NCBI GenBank assembly: GCA_003225005.1
Contig: QIAN01000107.1
Coordinates: 62,001 to 126,000, forward strand
Direction: 5' to 3'
DNA: 64,000 nt
Origin: Acidobacteriota bacterium
GTDB taxonomy: Bacteria; Acidobacteriota; Terriglobia; Terriglobales; Acidobacteriaceae
The notes beneath the pieces are model-generated. The model was not told the origin of the DNA. It saw only the letters and a list, made by a program, of their open reading frames with translations, and did not search any database. A program made the translations under genes and the position numbers. The first letter of the stretch is position 1. Every line of letters starts with the position of its first letter. This document shows positions 53,287-62,981 of the stretch, piece after piece.

Positions 53287-55231
53287 ACTTTTTGTCTTCC
53301 ACGTCCACGTACTCGGCATCAATCACGCCTTCGTCTTTCTTACCTTGACCGTTGCCGCCAGCCGACGCGCCTGCGCCGTCGGTTGAAGCGCCGCCACTCG
53401 GACCTGCGCCTTGTGGTGCGCCCTGCGGCTGAGCCGCTTTGTACATCTGTTCGGCCAACTTGTGCGAGGCCTGGGTCAGAGTCTCGCGTGCCTTGTCCAT
53501 CTGGGCCTTGGCGTTTGACTCCAGCGCTTTCTTGGCATCGGCAACGGCGTTTTCGACATCTCCGCGCTCGGAGCCCGAGATCTTATCGCCGTGCTCACGC
53601 AGCATCTTCTCGACGTTGTAGACCAGAGAGTCGAGCTGATTCTTAGCCTCGATCGACTCGCGCTGAGCCTTGTCTTCCGCCGAGTGTGCGTCAGCTTCCT
53701 TGGCCATGCGTTCGACTTCTTCTTTCGATAGACCCGAAGATGACGTAATCGTGATCTTCTGGTCTTTCTGCGTGGCCGTATCTTTTGCAGTCACATTAAG
53801 GATGCCGTTGGCGTCGATGTCGAACGTCACCTCAATCTGCGGTACTCCACGCGGGGCCGGGGGAATCCCGGTCAGGTGGAACTTACCCAAGGTCCGGTTC
53901 TGAGCCGCCATGGGTCGCTCGCCCTGCAGCACGTGGACTTCGACTGAAGTCTGACTGTCGGCTGCGGTCGAGAACGTTTCCGTCTTGCGGGTGGGAATCG
54001 TCGTGTTGCGCGGAATCATTGGGGTAGCTACGCCACCCAGCGTCTCGATTGCCAAGGTCAGGGGAGTCACGTCCAGCAGCAGAAGGTCCTTTACTTCGCC
54101 GCCCAACACGCCACCTTGAATAGCCGCACCGATCGCCACGACCTCGTCCGGGTTGACGCCCTTATGCGGTTCCTTGCCAAACAGTTCCTTCACCAGAGAC
54201 TGAATGCGCGGCATGCGCGTCTGTCCTCCGACCAAGACCACTTCATTGATCTTGCTGGCATCGATGCCCGCGTCCTTCATGCACTGCTTGCACGGACCAA
54301 CGGAGCGCTGAATGATGTCTTCGACCATCGACTCCAGCTTCGCGCGCGTCAGTTTCTTGACCAGATGCTTTGGCCCGGCAGCGTCGGCGGTGATGAAGGG
54401 CAGGTTGATCTCATGCTCCATCGTGGTCGACAGTTCAATCTTGGCGCGCTCTGCCGCATCGCGCAGCCGCTGGAGGGCCATTTCGTTTCCCTTACCGCGC
54501 AAGTCCAGGCCTTCGTCCTTCTTGAATTCCTCAATGAGCCAATCGACGATGCGTTGGTCAAGGTTGTCGCCACCTAAGTGGGTGTCACCGTTGGTGGCCT
54601 TGACTTCGATAACGCCTTCGCCTACTTCCAAAATCGAAATATCAAACGTGCCGCCGCCGAAGTCGTAGACCGCAATAGTTTCGTCCTTGCCTTTGTCGAG
54701 ACCGTAGGCCAGCGCGGCCGCCGTTGGCTCGTTGATGATTCGCTTCACGTCGAGCCCGGCGATTTGTCCGGCATCCTTGGTAGCCTGCCGCTGCGCGTCG
54801 TTGAAGTAGGCCGGCACGGTGATGACCGCCTCATTCACCTTTTCGCCCAGATAGTCCTCTGCTGCCTTTTTTAACTTTTGCAGGATCATGGCGGAAATCT
54901 GCGGAGGTGTGTGCTCCTTGCCTTGCGCCAATATGGCTACGTGGTCGCCCGACTTGACCACCTTGTAAGGCACCATCTTGATTTCTTCTGATACCTCGTC
55001 ATAGCGGCGTCCCATAAACCGCTTGATCGAATAAACCGTGTTCTCCGGATTGGTGATGGCTTGCCGCTTGGCCACCTGTCCGACGAGGCGTTCACCTGTC
55101 TTGGTAAAACCAACTACTGAAGGCGTAGTCCGCCCTCCCTCTTCATTAGGGATAACCTTGGGTTCGCCACCCTCCATCACTGCCACACAGGAATTCGTAG
55201 TCCCAAGGTCAATGCCGATTATCTTGGCCAT
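53285..55231 (-). CDS. dnaK: Molecular chaperone DnaK (Hsp70)
   Basis: The 648-residue ATPase starts [18 protein letters not shown] and has the actin-like ATPase motifs ([46 protein letters not shown]), the interdomain linker [18 protein letters not shown], and the beta-sandwich substrate domain. The C-terminal lid ends in a Gly/Ala/Gln-rich tail and [11 protein letters not shown], like the EEVD-type end of bacterial DnaK. Length is normal. grpE is not adjacent. A HAIR-like operator lies in its promoter. Confidence 0.97.
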   Translation of the reverse strand: MAKIIGIDLGTTNSCVAVMEGGEPKVIPNEEGGRTTPSVVGFTKTGERLVGQVAKRQAITNPENTVYSIKRFMGRRYDEVSEEIKMVPYKVVKSGDHVAILAQGKEHTPPQISAMILQKLKKAAEDYLGEKVNEAVITVPAYFNDAQRQATKDAGQIAGLDVKRIINEPTAAALAYGLDKGKDETIAVYDFGGGTFDISILEVGEGVIEVKATNGDTHLGGDNLDQRIVDWLIEEFKKDEGLDLRGKGNEMALQRLRDAAERAKIELSTTMEHEINLPFITADAAGPKHLVKKLTRAKLESMVEDIIQRSVGPCKQCMKDAGIDASKINEVVLVGGQTRMPRIQSLVKELFGKEPHKGVNPDEVVAIGAAIQGGVLGGEVKDLLLLDVTPLTLAIETLGGVATPMIPRNTTIPTRKTETFSTAADSQTSVEVHVLQGERPMAAQNRTLGKFHLTGIPPAPRGVPQIEVTFDIDANGILNVTAKDTATQKDQKITITSSSGLSKEEVERMAKEADAHSAEDKAQRESIEAKNQLDSLVYNVEKMLREHGDKISGSERGDVENAVADAKKALESNAKAQMDKARETLTQASHKLAEQMYKAAQPQGAPQGAGPSGGASTDGAGASAGGNGQGKKDEGVIDAEYVDVEDKK

Positions 55232-55295
55232 AGTCGTCTCCTCTTGATGCTATAAGTGCTTTGTAATCAATGTGATTATGATTGCCAACAATGCC

Positions 55296-55325
55296 ATGCT
55301 AAGACCTGAGTGCAATGTTGTCAAG
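55296..55325 (-). promoter_or_regulatory. dnaK promoter with HAIR-like operator for HspR
   Basis: On the minus strand TTGACA (55319-55324) and TAGCAT (55296-55301) are 17 bases apart. Overlapping the -35 box and spacer is CTTGACA-ACATTGC-ACTCAGG (55305-55325). The known HspR site is CTTGAGT-N7-ACTCAAG: the left half matches 5 of 7 and the right half 6 of 7, with the same 7-base spacer. Bound HspR would block the polymerase. Confidence 0.65.
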
Positions 55326-55742
55326 GTTTAGATGCTGCGGATGCTAAGGAAGTTGCGGGGGTGATTGAGGCGCCTAGTGATGGTGCCGGTAAGATCTACA
55401 GCCCCCCCGGTCGATCTCCAGCCGCCAAATCGGCTCCGTCGCCCAACGACTGATCAATGCTCCGCCGGCGCGAACAAGACCAGCGCGCAGGAGCGAAGTG
55501 GAGACACGGTTGATTTTTTCCGTGCGCCACGCACCCGACAACGCATGCGACCCCTGGCAGCCCAGCAGAAGGGTTCGGGCCCGGATACAAATTCGATCCC
55601 ATGTGCTGGGCTGTCGGTCCGACGGGCGCAATTGTAGCGCGGGTGCTTCTTCTTTGTCCCTCTGATTCCTTTGCTCAATTTTCCGAGCCATGCCCGGCCT
55701 GAAGTGGAAGCCTGACGCCTGCCTTGTATTACTATCCTGGCG
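55326..55742. other. Intergenic region upstream of dnaK
   Basis: About 420 bases between the dnaK promoter and a plus-strand membrane-protein gene. I see no supported gene; a long minus-strand frame here only continues as a shadow of the next gene. The plus-strand gene's promoter must be in the last part. Confidence 0.4.
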
Positions 55743-57317
55743 ATGAGTTCTCGTGTTGGACGATGGCTCGGCGATCCGCTCCTTCTTTTGTCTCTGACTG
55801 CGGGCCTGCTGGCTTTCGTTGTGCAATCGGGCGAGTTGGGGACGGCCGACACGATGCATCGGCTTCAAACTACGCATTGGCTGTGGACCTCGGAGCCACA
55901 GGTTTTCCCCAACGAGTATCCCGGGTTCGGCCTGCACGGCCGTGGAGGTCGGCTCTATAGCTGGTATGGCATCGGCCAGTCGCTGCTTATGCTGCCCGCG
56001 GATCTGCTTGGAACGTGGGCTGCGCACTGGGCGATCTTTTCTGGATACGGCGACGATCCCGCCGTGCGCAGCATCGTCGTCAGTTACATCACGAATATTG
56101 TGATCAACGTGCTGACCGCGCTCATCGCATTCCGACTGCTGCGTCAGCTGCGCTTTGGCGTGAGAGAGTCAATGGCGGGTGTGCTGGCATTGATGTTCTG
56201 CACCACTCATCTCCACTACACCCAGAACATGATGGAGAACAACTCCATCATGTTGCTCACGCTTACTGGATTTTCATTTCAGTATGAGTGGCTGCGGACC
56301 GGCAGCCAGCGTGCACTTTTCCTTGGCTCGTGCGCGCTCGGACTGAATCTGCTGACACGTCTCACCACCGGTTTGGATCTCATCGCGGGAGGAATCCTTG
56401 TCTTGCTCGTGCTGTGGTTCGAAGGAGCGCCGGGTCGCGGGTGGTGGCGACGTCTTATCGCTTACAGCCAAGTCGCCGCACCTGTTTACATATTCTTTTT
56501 CTTGATCGATCGTGCGTACCAGTTCTATCGCTTTGAGTCATTTACCAATACATATGTCGCGCTGTTTGCCGAGCAACAACGCCTGCAGGATCCTTCGCTG
56601 CCGGCGAATTTTCCCTGGAGTACGCCCTTTCACGTCGGTTTCCTCGGCGCGCTCGTCCAGCCGGAAAAATCTATTTTTCTGTTCGATCCGCTTCTCGTCT
56701 TGGCGATTGTTCTTTTGGTTCTCCTCTGGAAAGTGTTGACTCCAGAAGTTCGCGCATTTGGCTTAACATCACTTCTCTTACTGCTCGGCTACATCAGCTT
56801 CTATGCCCGATACACTTATTGGAGCGGCGACTTCGCCTGGGGCGATCGATATGTTTCAACCGCGGTTGAACTGGTCGCGCTGATTGCCGTCCCACTTTTG
56901 ATGCGCTATCGCGAGCGATTCGGAGTGACGATCTGGCGCGCGGGGTGGGGGGTGGTTGCTGTCAGCCTGATTATTCAGTTGGCGTCGCTGGCCTTTTGGG
57001 TGCCGCTGGAGATCTACCAGATGGAGACGCTGGGTCATCCCACGTTTGTGATTGCTCTGCGTTTCAAGAACATCTTGGCCTTCGCGCTCGGCAAGATGGA
57101 TGCCTGGGGTTTGAACAATGAAGCCATGACACAGGACGCGTGGGATTACGTGCACATCACGACGTGGAATTTTCTGCCGCTTCTGCTTTGGCGTGTAGGG
57201 GCAGCGCCGGGCTGGGTAGTGAAGACTGCGTTGGCTGTTTGGCTCGCCGCGATCACGGCGTTGGCGGCGGTGTTGTTACGGTTACAAAGCATCTTGCGAA
57301 CGGTCGCCGAGGGCTAA
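55743..57317 (+). CDS. GT-C-like polytopic membrane protein (ArnT/PMT-like)
   Basis: The 524-residue protein has about 11-12 hydrophobic helices. An early periplasmic loop has MHRLQTTHWLWTSEP and YSWYGIGQSLLMLPADLLG, where GT-C glycosyltransferases carry the acidic residue for the lipid-phosphate sugar, but the typical DE/DD pair is not evident. A helix-rich middle has CTTHLHYTQNMMENNSIMLL and LGLNLLTRLTTGLDLI. WSGDFAWGDRYVSTAVELVALIAVPLL resembles the last active-site loop of dolichol-type mannosyltransferase families. So it may glycosylate a surface polymer or protein; donor and target are unknown. Confidence 0.6.
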   Translation: MSSRVGRWLGDPLLLLSLTAGLLAFVVQSGELGTADTMHRLQTTHWLWTSEPQVFPNEYPGFGLHGRGGRLYSWYGIGQSLLMLPADLLGTWAAHWAIFSGYGDDPAVRSIVVSYITNIVINVLTALIAFRLLRQLRFGVRESMAGVLALMFCTTHLHYTQNMMENNSIMLLTLTGFSFQYEWLRTGSQRALFLGSCALGLNLLTRLTTGLDLIAGGILVLLVLWFEGAPGRGWWRRLIAYSQVAAPVYIFFFLIDRAYQFYRFESFTNTYVALFAEQQRLQDPSLPANFPWSTPFHVGFLGALVQPEKSIFLFDPLLVLAIVLLVLLWKVLTPEVRAFGLTSLLLLLGYISFYARYTYWSGDFAWGDRYVSTAVELVALIAVPLLMRYRERFGVTIWRAGWGVVAVSLIIQLASLAFWVPLEIYQMETLGHPTFVIALRFKNILAFALGKMDAWGLNNEAMTQDAWDYVHITTWNFLPLLLWRVGAAPGWVVKTALAVWLAAITALAAVLLRLQSILRTVAEG

Positions 57318-57336
57318 CGCTTGACGCTCGCGGATT

Positions 57337-57462
57337 TTATTTCCGTTTGCGACGTGCAGTGCGGGTCGCCTTGGGCAGGTGAGCGACAGTGCGCTTTCTC
57401 CTGGCGGCTGCGGTTTTCTTGATGTTCCTCCTGGCTGCTGTTCTCTGTTTTGTACTTGGCAT
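57337..57462 (-). CDS. 41-residue very basic small protein
   Basis: A start codon ATG after the ribosome-binding site GGGGAG gives a 41-residue protein. It reads MPSTKQRTAARRNIKKTAA, then ARRKRTVAHLPKATRT and a basic end. About 40% of residues are Lys or Arg. Similar small KQRxAARxNIKKA proteins are, as I recall, recurrent in Acidobacteria and look like histone-H1-like or nucleoid-binding tails. It is below usual gene-calling length. Function unknown; DNA or RNA binding is inferred from charge only. Confidence 0.65.
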   Translation of the reverse strand: MPSTKQRTAARRNIKKTAAARRKRTVAHLPKATRTARRKRK

Positions 57463-57566
57463 GGATCTCTCCCCGACGGTTTAATAATGCGGTTCCTACT
57501 TCGAGGGAGAGAGTGAGAGGGAAGTGGGTTCTAGTAATTTTTCAACGCGAGAAAGGGCTTTGAGCT

Positions 57567-58289
57567 TCAGTCATACTTCTCATACCGGACAGACTTCCTG
57601 TCCCAGCCCAGCGACCTAAGCAGCTCGCGATTCGCTTTGACCATTTTATCGAGCCCGCAAACGTAGGCGTGCATGTCAGTCCTGCTTTGCGCAATGCCCG
57701 GAACGTGTTCCTGCACATAGCCGCGCAGACCTTGCCACTCCACGCTGCCGCGACTGAGAGTGGGCAAGTAATGAAAGTTAGGCCGCTCGCTGGCGAGGCG
57801 CAGGAATTCGTCGTGGTAGTAAATATCCCTTTCGTAGCGGCTTCCCAACACCAGCCAGAACTGTTTTCCCTGATGGCGTAGCTGGTCTGTCAGTAGCCAG
57901 TGCAGCATGGAGCGGAAGGGGGAGATGCCCGTGCCCGTCGCGATGAAGATCGTATCGCGCAGGGGTGGACGTAAGATGAAATCGCCAAACGGACCCTGGC
58001 AGTGAATCTCATCTCCTGCTTGCATGTCGCAGAGAAAGTTCGACATGAAGCCATCCTGCACGCGGTTGAGGCACAGCGCGAAGCGGGGATCTTCTCCCGG
58101 TGGCGAGGCGATTGAATAGGCGCGGGTGAGTTCCTCGCCATCGGGTTTGACTTGCTTGAAGGACAGCCATTGCCCGGACACGAAGCCGAAGCGCCTCATG
58201 CCGAGCATCTCGAACTCGAGGTGCTTCGTGAGTTCGGATAAAGATACGGAGCGCACAAGATGTGCAATGTGAGTTTCAAAGGCAGCCAT
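57567..58289 (-). CDS. fpr: Ferredoxin/flavodoxin-NADP+ reductase-like oxidoreductase
   Basis: The 240-residue protein has the FAD-binding barrel motif RAYSIASPPGEDPRF at about 76-90, then the GPFGDFILR segment, then the NADP-binding domain with FIATGTGISPFRSMLHWLL at about 114-132, LGSRYERDIYYHDEF and the CGLDKMVKANRELL end. The length and lack of an iron-sulphur domain fit bacterial Fpr-type reductases, which exchange electrons between NADPH and ferredoxin or flavodoxin. It follows glmS by 60 bases on the same strand; no functional tie is evident. Confidence 0.83.
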   Translation of the reverse strand: MAAFETHIAHLVRSVSLSELTKHLEFEMLGMRRFGFVSGQWLSFKQVKPDGEELTRAYSIASPPGEDPRFALCLNRVQDGFMSNFLCDMQAGDEIHCQGPFGDFILRPPLRDTIFIATGTGISPFRSMLHWLLTDQLRHQGKQFWLVLGSRYERDIYYHDEFLRLASERPNFHYLPTLSRGSVEWQGLRGYVQEHVPGIAQSRTDMHAYVCGLDKMVKANRELLRSLGWDRKSVRYEKYD

Positions 58290-58348
58290 TCACTATGTAG
58301 ATGAAAGTCAATGTGCCGAAGAAGCGAAAGTTGGGATGCGAAGGACTT

Positions 58349-60223
58349 CTACTCCACGGTGACGGATTTGGCCAAGTTTCTCGGCTGGTCGACGTCACAT
58401 CCGCGCCGCACTGCAATGTGATAAGCGAGCAACTGCAGGGGAACGATCTCGAGAATCGGCGATAGTTCTTCCGGGGCCGCGGGAATGTAGAGCACATGGT
58501 CGGCTGCTTCTTTGATCTCTTCATCGCCCTCGGTGGCGAGCGCGATTACCACCCCGGAACGCGCTTTCACTTCCTTCAGATTGGACATTGTCTTCTCGCA
58601 GCGCAGCGCCGATCCGGGATTGTTCACGTCTTTCGTGGCGATAATGACTACTGGTAGATTCTCGTCGATGAGTGCGTTGGGGCCGTGCTTCATCTCGCCA
58701 GCGGGGTATCCCTCGGCGTGGATGTAGGAAATTTCCTTCAGCTTGAGAGCGCCTTCGAGGGCGATGGGATAGTGGATGCCTCGGCCCAGAAACAAGAAAT
58801 CGTGAGCCCGTTGAAATCGTTTGGCCAGTTCATCGCATTCTTCATCCCGAGTGAGCAAAACCTCGAGCTTGCCAGGGATTCGGGTCAATTCCTGCACTGC
58901 GGCGCTGGCCTGCTCGCGCGTCATGCTGCCACGCACCTGCGACAGGTAAAGAGCAAATAGGTATAGAGCTGTTAGTTGGGCGGTGAATGCCTTGGTCGAG
59001 GCCACGCCGATTTCGGGCCCTGCGTGAGTGTAGAGAGTGCCTGCGGCTTCGCGGGTGATCATAGAGCCGACTACATTGCAGATGGCAAGAGTCTTCGACC
59101 CTTTGGCCTTGGCCTCGCGCTGGGCGGCAATCGTGTCAGCCGTCTCACCTGATTGCGAGATTACGATCGTGATCGTGTCCGGAGCGATGATGGGATCGCG
59201 ATAGCGCCATTCGCTGGCGTAGTCGACCTCGACCGGAACGCGGGCTAGGCTCTCAATCATGAACTTGCCCGCCTGACCTGCGTGCCAACTGGTGCCACAG
59301 GCGGTGATGTTTATCTTCTTCGCGGCGCGGAACTCGGCTTCCGTTATTTCCATTTGGTCGAGGAAGATGTGGCCCGTGTCCTGAGAGACCCGGCCCAGCG
59401 TGGTGTCGCGAACGGCACGAGGCTGCTCATAGATCTCCTTGAGCATGAAGTGCTTGAAGCCGCCCTTTTCCGCCATGATTGGGTCCCAGGTGACATGCTG
59501 CACCTGGCGTTGGATTGGCTTGCCGTCGAAGTCGGTAAGCTGAACCCCCGCCGGAGTCACCACGGCGAGATCGCCGTCGGCGAGGAAGAAGATGTCACGC
59601 GTGTGATAGAGAATCGCGGGCACATCCGAAGCCACGAAGTATTCCTCGTTGCCCAAGCCGATAACTGCAGGAGGACCGTTACGAGCGGCCACGATCTTGT
59701 TGGGTTCATCGACCGAAATCACGGCCAGCGCGAACACTCCGGTGAGCTGCTTCACCGTTTTTCGCACCGCTTCTTCGAGCGCAGGACGCTTTCCGTTACC
59801 CGTCTTCACCAAATATTTCTCTACCAGATGAGCGATGACTTCGGTATCAGTCTCGGTGGTGAAGACGTGGCCTTCCTCGATGAGTTTTTTCTTCAGGCTG
59901 AGGTAGTTCTCGACGATACCGTTGTGGACCACAACAATCTTGCCGGTGCAGTCGCGATGCGGATGCGCATTTTCTTCGGTGGGACGTCCATGGGTGGCCC
60001 AGCGAGTATGGCCAATGCCGTAGGTGCCGTCGAGCGGCTTCAGGCGGATGACTTCTTCGAGATTGCGCAACTTGCCTTCGGCGCGGCGAATCTGGAGACC
60101 GTCTCCGTTACCAGCAACCGCGATGCCGGCCGAGTCGTAGCCGCGGTATTCAAGGCGTCTGAGCCCTTCAAGGATGACGGGAACAACCGGTTTCTTCCCC
60201 ACGTAGCCAACGATCCCACACAT
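58349..60223 (-). CDS. glmS: Glutamine-fructose-6-phosphate aminotransferase (isomerising)
   Basis: The 624-residue enzyme makes glucosamine-6-phosphate, the first step toward peptidoglycan and lipopolysaccharide amino sugars. It has an N-terminal glutamine amidotransferase domain (MCGIVGYVG with Cys2 nucleophile, [29 protein letters not shown]) and two SIS sugar-isomerase domains ([57 protein letters not shown]), ending [12 protein letters not shown]. Length and domain order are normal. It is 23 bases after purS in reading direction. Confidence 0.97.
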   Translation of the reverse strand: MCGIVGYVGKKPVVPVILEGLRRLEYRGYDSAGIAVAGNGDGLQIRRAEGKLRNLEEVIRLKPLDGTYGIGHTRWATHGRPTEENAHPHRDCTGKIVVVHNGIVENYLSLKKKLIEEGHVFTTETDTEVIAHLVEKYLVKTGNGKRPALEEAVRKTVKQLTGVFALAVISVDEPNKIVAARNGPPAVIGLGNEEYFVASDVPAILYHTRDIFFLADGDLAVVTPAGVQLTDFDGKPIQRQVQHVTWDPIMAEKGGFKHFMLKEIYEQPRAVRDTTLGRVSQDTGHIFLDQMEITEAEFRAAKKINITACGTSWHAGQAGKFMIESLARVPVEVDYASEWRYRDPIIAPDTITIVISQSGETADTIAAQREAKAKGSKTLAICNVVGSMITREAAGTLYTHAGPEIGVASTKAFTAQLTALYLFALYLSQVRGSMTREQASAAVQELTRIPGKLEVLLTRDEECDELAKRFQRAHDFLFLGRGIHYPIALEGALKLKEISYIHAEGYPAGEMKHGPNALIDENLPVVIIATKDVNNPGSALRCEKTMSNLKEVKARSGVVIALATEGDEEIKEAADHVLYIPAAPEELSPILEIVPLQLLAYHIAVRRGCDVDQPRNLAKSVTVE

Positions 60224-60246
60224 AGGTAGAGAACCCCCAAAATCCG

Positions 60247-60492
60247 TTAGTCCGCCAGGGAAAAGCGAAACTCTTCAATCACTGGGTTGGTTAGCACTTC
60301 ACGAGCCATGCGTTCGACCTCGGCCTGAGCCTGGTCCCGGCTGAGTCCGCCATCGAGGGTGATTTCAAAGTACTTGCCCTGGCGAACATCCTCCAGGCCT
60401 TTATAGCCCATCTTCTTTAATGCGCCTTGAATGGTCTTGCCTTGGGGATCGAGAACGCTCTTTTTGAGGGAAACGTAGACATAGGCGGTCAT
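60247..60492 (-). CDS. purS: Phosphoribosylformylglycinamidine synthase subunit PurS
   Basis: The 81-residue protein is the small subunit of the PurS-PurQ-PurL complex. [29 protein letters not shown] and [13 protein letters not shown] form the typical PurS ferredoxin-like dimer sequence. The frame is open 17 codons upstream, but the ATG used matches the family's start. purL and purQ are not next to it. It is upstream of glmS; both enzymes use glutamine amide nitrogen, which may explain their pairing, but that is inference. Confidence 0.93.
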   Translation of the reverse strand: MTAYVYVSLKKSVLDPQGKTIQGALKKMGYKGLEDVRQGKYFEITLDGGLSRDQAQAEVERMAREVLTNPVIEEFRFSLAD

Positions 60493-60564
60493 AAGAATCT
60501 GTAGCATTATACGGCATGAAGATTCCTCACGGGACGCACCCAAGTTCGGTTGCGAGACCCTTGC

Positions 60565-60807
60565 TCAGTTCAGTCGCATGATCTGTTTGTCGAGCTCCGC
60601 CAGAGCCTGTTCCAGAATCTTTCGGTAGCGCGGGTTCTCCACCGAGCGGATCTGCTCTAAAGTCCTGCTCCGGGAAAGCTTCAATCCCTGTTTGCGGGAT
60701 TCGATTCCTCTTTGTTCGGGGGTCAGATCGCGTTTTGGCTCCGCCGTGGTTAAGGTTGCGTCCTCTTGCTGCAGTTCGACCGACTTGCTCTCCCACCCGC
60801 GTGCCAC
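60565..60807 (-). CDS. Conserved small hypothetical protein (ARGWESKSVE type)
   Basis: From the GTG start it is 80 residues. ARGWESKSVELQQEDA and RSRTLEQIRSVENPRYRKILEQALAELDKQ are the visible conserved parts; the second is an amphipathic helix pair. I recall similar ARGWESKSVE-starting proteins in other Acidobacteria, but their role is unknown. A TATAAT box lies only seven bases before the GTG on the minus strand, which suggests a leaderless message. It probably begins the purS-glmS-fpr gene row. Confidence 0.65.
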   Translation of the reverse strand: MARGWESKSVELQQEDATLTTAEPKRDLTPEQRGIESRKQGLKLSRSRTLEQIRSVENPRYRKILEQALAELDKQIMRLN

Positions 60808-61049
60808 AGGAGAATTATACGGCGGCCGAAGCAGCGTAGCCATACGCCAGAGGTGGCAATGAATCCCATGCTGATGTGTGTGGGCGCGCAACTTTGTGTG
60901 CTGTCTTGACGGAATGGCGTAGACTGTTAGACGCTTCAGTTTCAGTTCCCCTAGTGTCAGATCTCGGTCAGGTATTTTGGGCCCGTTGTATTTCAGTGCT
61001 TCTAATTCGACCTACAAATCTTGGGGTAAGCAAGGGCGAGGGATCCGTT

Positions 61050-62981
61050 GTGACGATCTCCGCAAACGCGGCGCTCCCAGGTTCCTATGACTACGCTGAA
61101 GTAGCGCGCTCCGTGTTCATAGCCGTTGCCGCGTCCTACGCGGGGCTCGACCTTGCGGGTCGCGTGACCACCGCAAGGGGCGGGGTTCGCCTGGCTTGGT
61201 TGAGCGGCGGCGCAACCGCGATGGGCATTGGCGTCTGGGCGATGCACCTCAAGGGAATGCTGGCCTTCCGCCTGCCTGTGTCCGTCGCCTACCACTGGCC
61301 GACAATTCTGGCAGCACTGTTGGTGGCCATCTCGGCCTCCGCGGTCGCGCTGTACGTGGCGAGCGGCCGGAAAATGGGTCTACTCGAGGCCTTGACCGGC
61401 AGCGTATTTGTGGGAGCTGGCATCGCCGGCCTGCACTACCTCGGTATGGCCGCAATGAGATTACCCGCCATCACCCAGTACTCTCCTGTTCTGGTGACGT
61501 ATTCCATCCTGCTCGCAATCTTGTTTTCTCTAATTGCGCTGCTGACGGCGTTTGGTCTGCGAGAGGAGACGAAATGGACTGTTCCGCGAAGGCTGGGCAC
61601 CGCCGTTGTGATGGGAGCCGCTGTCTCCGCGATGCATTCCACCGGACTGGCTGCCGCAAGTTTCATTCCCGCCTCGCCTCCGGATCTTTCCCACGCTGTG
61701 AACATCTCCCCCCTTGCCAACAATGGAATTGCCATAGTGACCTTGATCGTGATTGTGGCCGCCATCATGACATCGTCCGTGGAAAGGCGGGCGAGCGCCG
61801 AAGTTCGGCGGCTCAATGAAGACTTGGAGCGTCGCGTCGCCGAGCGAACCTTGCGGCTGGAAGCGGTCAACCAATCGCTGAGAAATGAAATTGCCGAGCG
61901 TGAGCGGGCCGAAGAGGCCGTACGGCGAAGCGAAGACCGCCTCCGGTTGGTCATCGACACAATCCCGCAACAGATCTGGAGCGGTCCGCCCGATGGCTCT
62001 CTGGATTTCTGCAACGTGCAATGGCTCTCCTACACGGGTCTCACCCAGGAACAGGTGCAAGGCGAGGGTTGGCAGCGCATGCTTCATCCCGATGATCGGG
62101 AGCGGGTGCTGATGGCTTGGGAGGAATCCGTGGCCAAAGGCACCGGGGCATACCGCTGGTTCCTGCATCGCGCTATGCCGCTGCGCGGCGAGCAGGGAAG
62201 CGTCGTTAAATGGTATGGGACAACCACCGACATCGAAGACCGAAGGCGCACCGAGGAGGCTTTGCAGGAAGCGCAGGACAAGCTTGCTCACGTTACCCGC
62301 ACGCAGGCGATGGGAGAACTGGCTGCTGCAATTGCCCATGAGGTGAACCAGCCCCTCACCGCGATCGTCACCAACGGCCACTTCTCCTTACGCCATCTCG
62401 AAAGTGCGAGCCCGAATCCCGATGAATTGCGCACTGCAATTACAGAGATTGTGAACGACGCCACTCGCGCGAGCGCGGTTATTTCGCGAATTCGTGGCTT
62501 GTTGACGAAGGGAACTCCCAGAAGGACGGACCTAGACGTCAACCAGATCATGCAAGAGGTAATCACTCTTTTGCGCAACGAACTGAGCCGCAACCGCATC
62601 TCCTTACGGAGGGAACTTACGTCCGGTCTGCCACGCGTGGCCGGCGATCCGGTGCAGTTGCAACAGGTCTTGATCAACCTGATCATGAACGCCGTCGAAG
62701 CAATGCGCACATCAACTGGCAGACCGAGGGAACTTCTGATCAGGTCGGCAAGGAAACCAGATGGTGTTTTGGTGCAGGTTCAGGATTCCGGACCGGGAAT
62801 CGAGCCCGAGCTGAGAGATCGCATCTTTGAGCCATTTTTTACCACCAAGGGGGAAGGCACCGGAATGGGGCTCTCCATTAGCCGCTCTATAATAGAGTCC
62901 CACGGTGGACAATTGTCGCTGCTGCCAGCTTCCCGGGGTGCGCTGTTCCAATTCATTCTGCCGGTGACGATAAATGGGTGA
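61050..62981 (+). CDS. MHYT-domain sensor histidine kinase with PAS domain
   Basis: From the GTG used the protein is 643 residues. The N-terminal half is a seven-helix MHYT sensor with the three motifs MHLKGMLAF, LHYLGMAAM and MHSTGLAAASF; this domain is thought to sense oxygen, CO or NO through metal ions. A coiled coil (RRLNEDLERRVAERTLRLEAV) leads to a PAS domain (SEDRLRLVIDTIPQQIWSGPP...TTTDIEDR). The kinase core has the phospho-acceptor His near residue 430 in AAIAHEVNQPLTAI, then NLIMNAVEAM and GTGMGLSISRSIIESHGG. Its end overlaps the regulator gene by 8 bases. It would phosphorylate the FixJ-type regulator. Confidence 0.87.
   Translation: MTISANAALPGSYDYAEVARSVFIAVAASYAGLDLAGRVTTARGGVRLAWLSGGATAMGIGVWAMHLKGMLAFRLPVSVAYHWPTILAALLVAISASAVALYVASGRKMGLLEALTGSVFVGAGIAGLHYLGMAAMRLPAITQYSPVLVTYSILLAILFSLIALLTAFGLREETKWTVPRRLGTAVVMGAAVSAMHSTGLAAASFIPASPPDLSHAVNISPLANNGIAIVTLIVIVAAIMTSSVERRASAEVRRLNEDLERRVAERTLRLEAVNQSLRNEIAERERAEEAVRRSEDRLRLVIDTIPQQIWSGPPDGSLDFCNVQWLSYTGLTQEQVQGEGWQRMLHPDDRERVLMAWEESVAKGTGAYRWFLHRAMPLRGEQGSVVKWYGTTTDIEDRRRTEEALQEAQDKLAHVTRTQAMGELAAAIAHEVNQPLTAIVTNGHFSLRHLESASPNPDELRTAITEIVNDATRASAVISRIRGLLTKGTPRRTDLDVNQIMQEVITLLRNELSRNRISLRRELTSGLPRVAGDPVQLQQVLINLIMNAVEAMRTSTGRPRELLIRSARKPDGVLVQVQDSGPGIEPELRDRIFEPFFTTKGEGTGMGLSISRSIIESHGGQLSLLPASRGALFQFILPVTING

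Noticed and set aside
55374-56027. A 217-codon minus-strand frame before and across the GT-C-like gene
   Set aside because: Half overlaps the membrane-protein gene and the rest is Arg/Gln/Pro-rich with no recognisable motif.
59282-60229. A 315-codon plus-strand frame opposite glmS
   Set aside because: glmS motifs are complete on the minus strand; this frame is a shadow.
60247-60543. glmS ribozyme or other riboswitch upstream of glmS
   Set aside because: The space before glmS is only 23 bases and is preceded by purS, leaving no room; that ribozyme is typical of Firmicutes.
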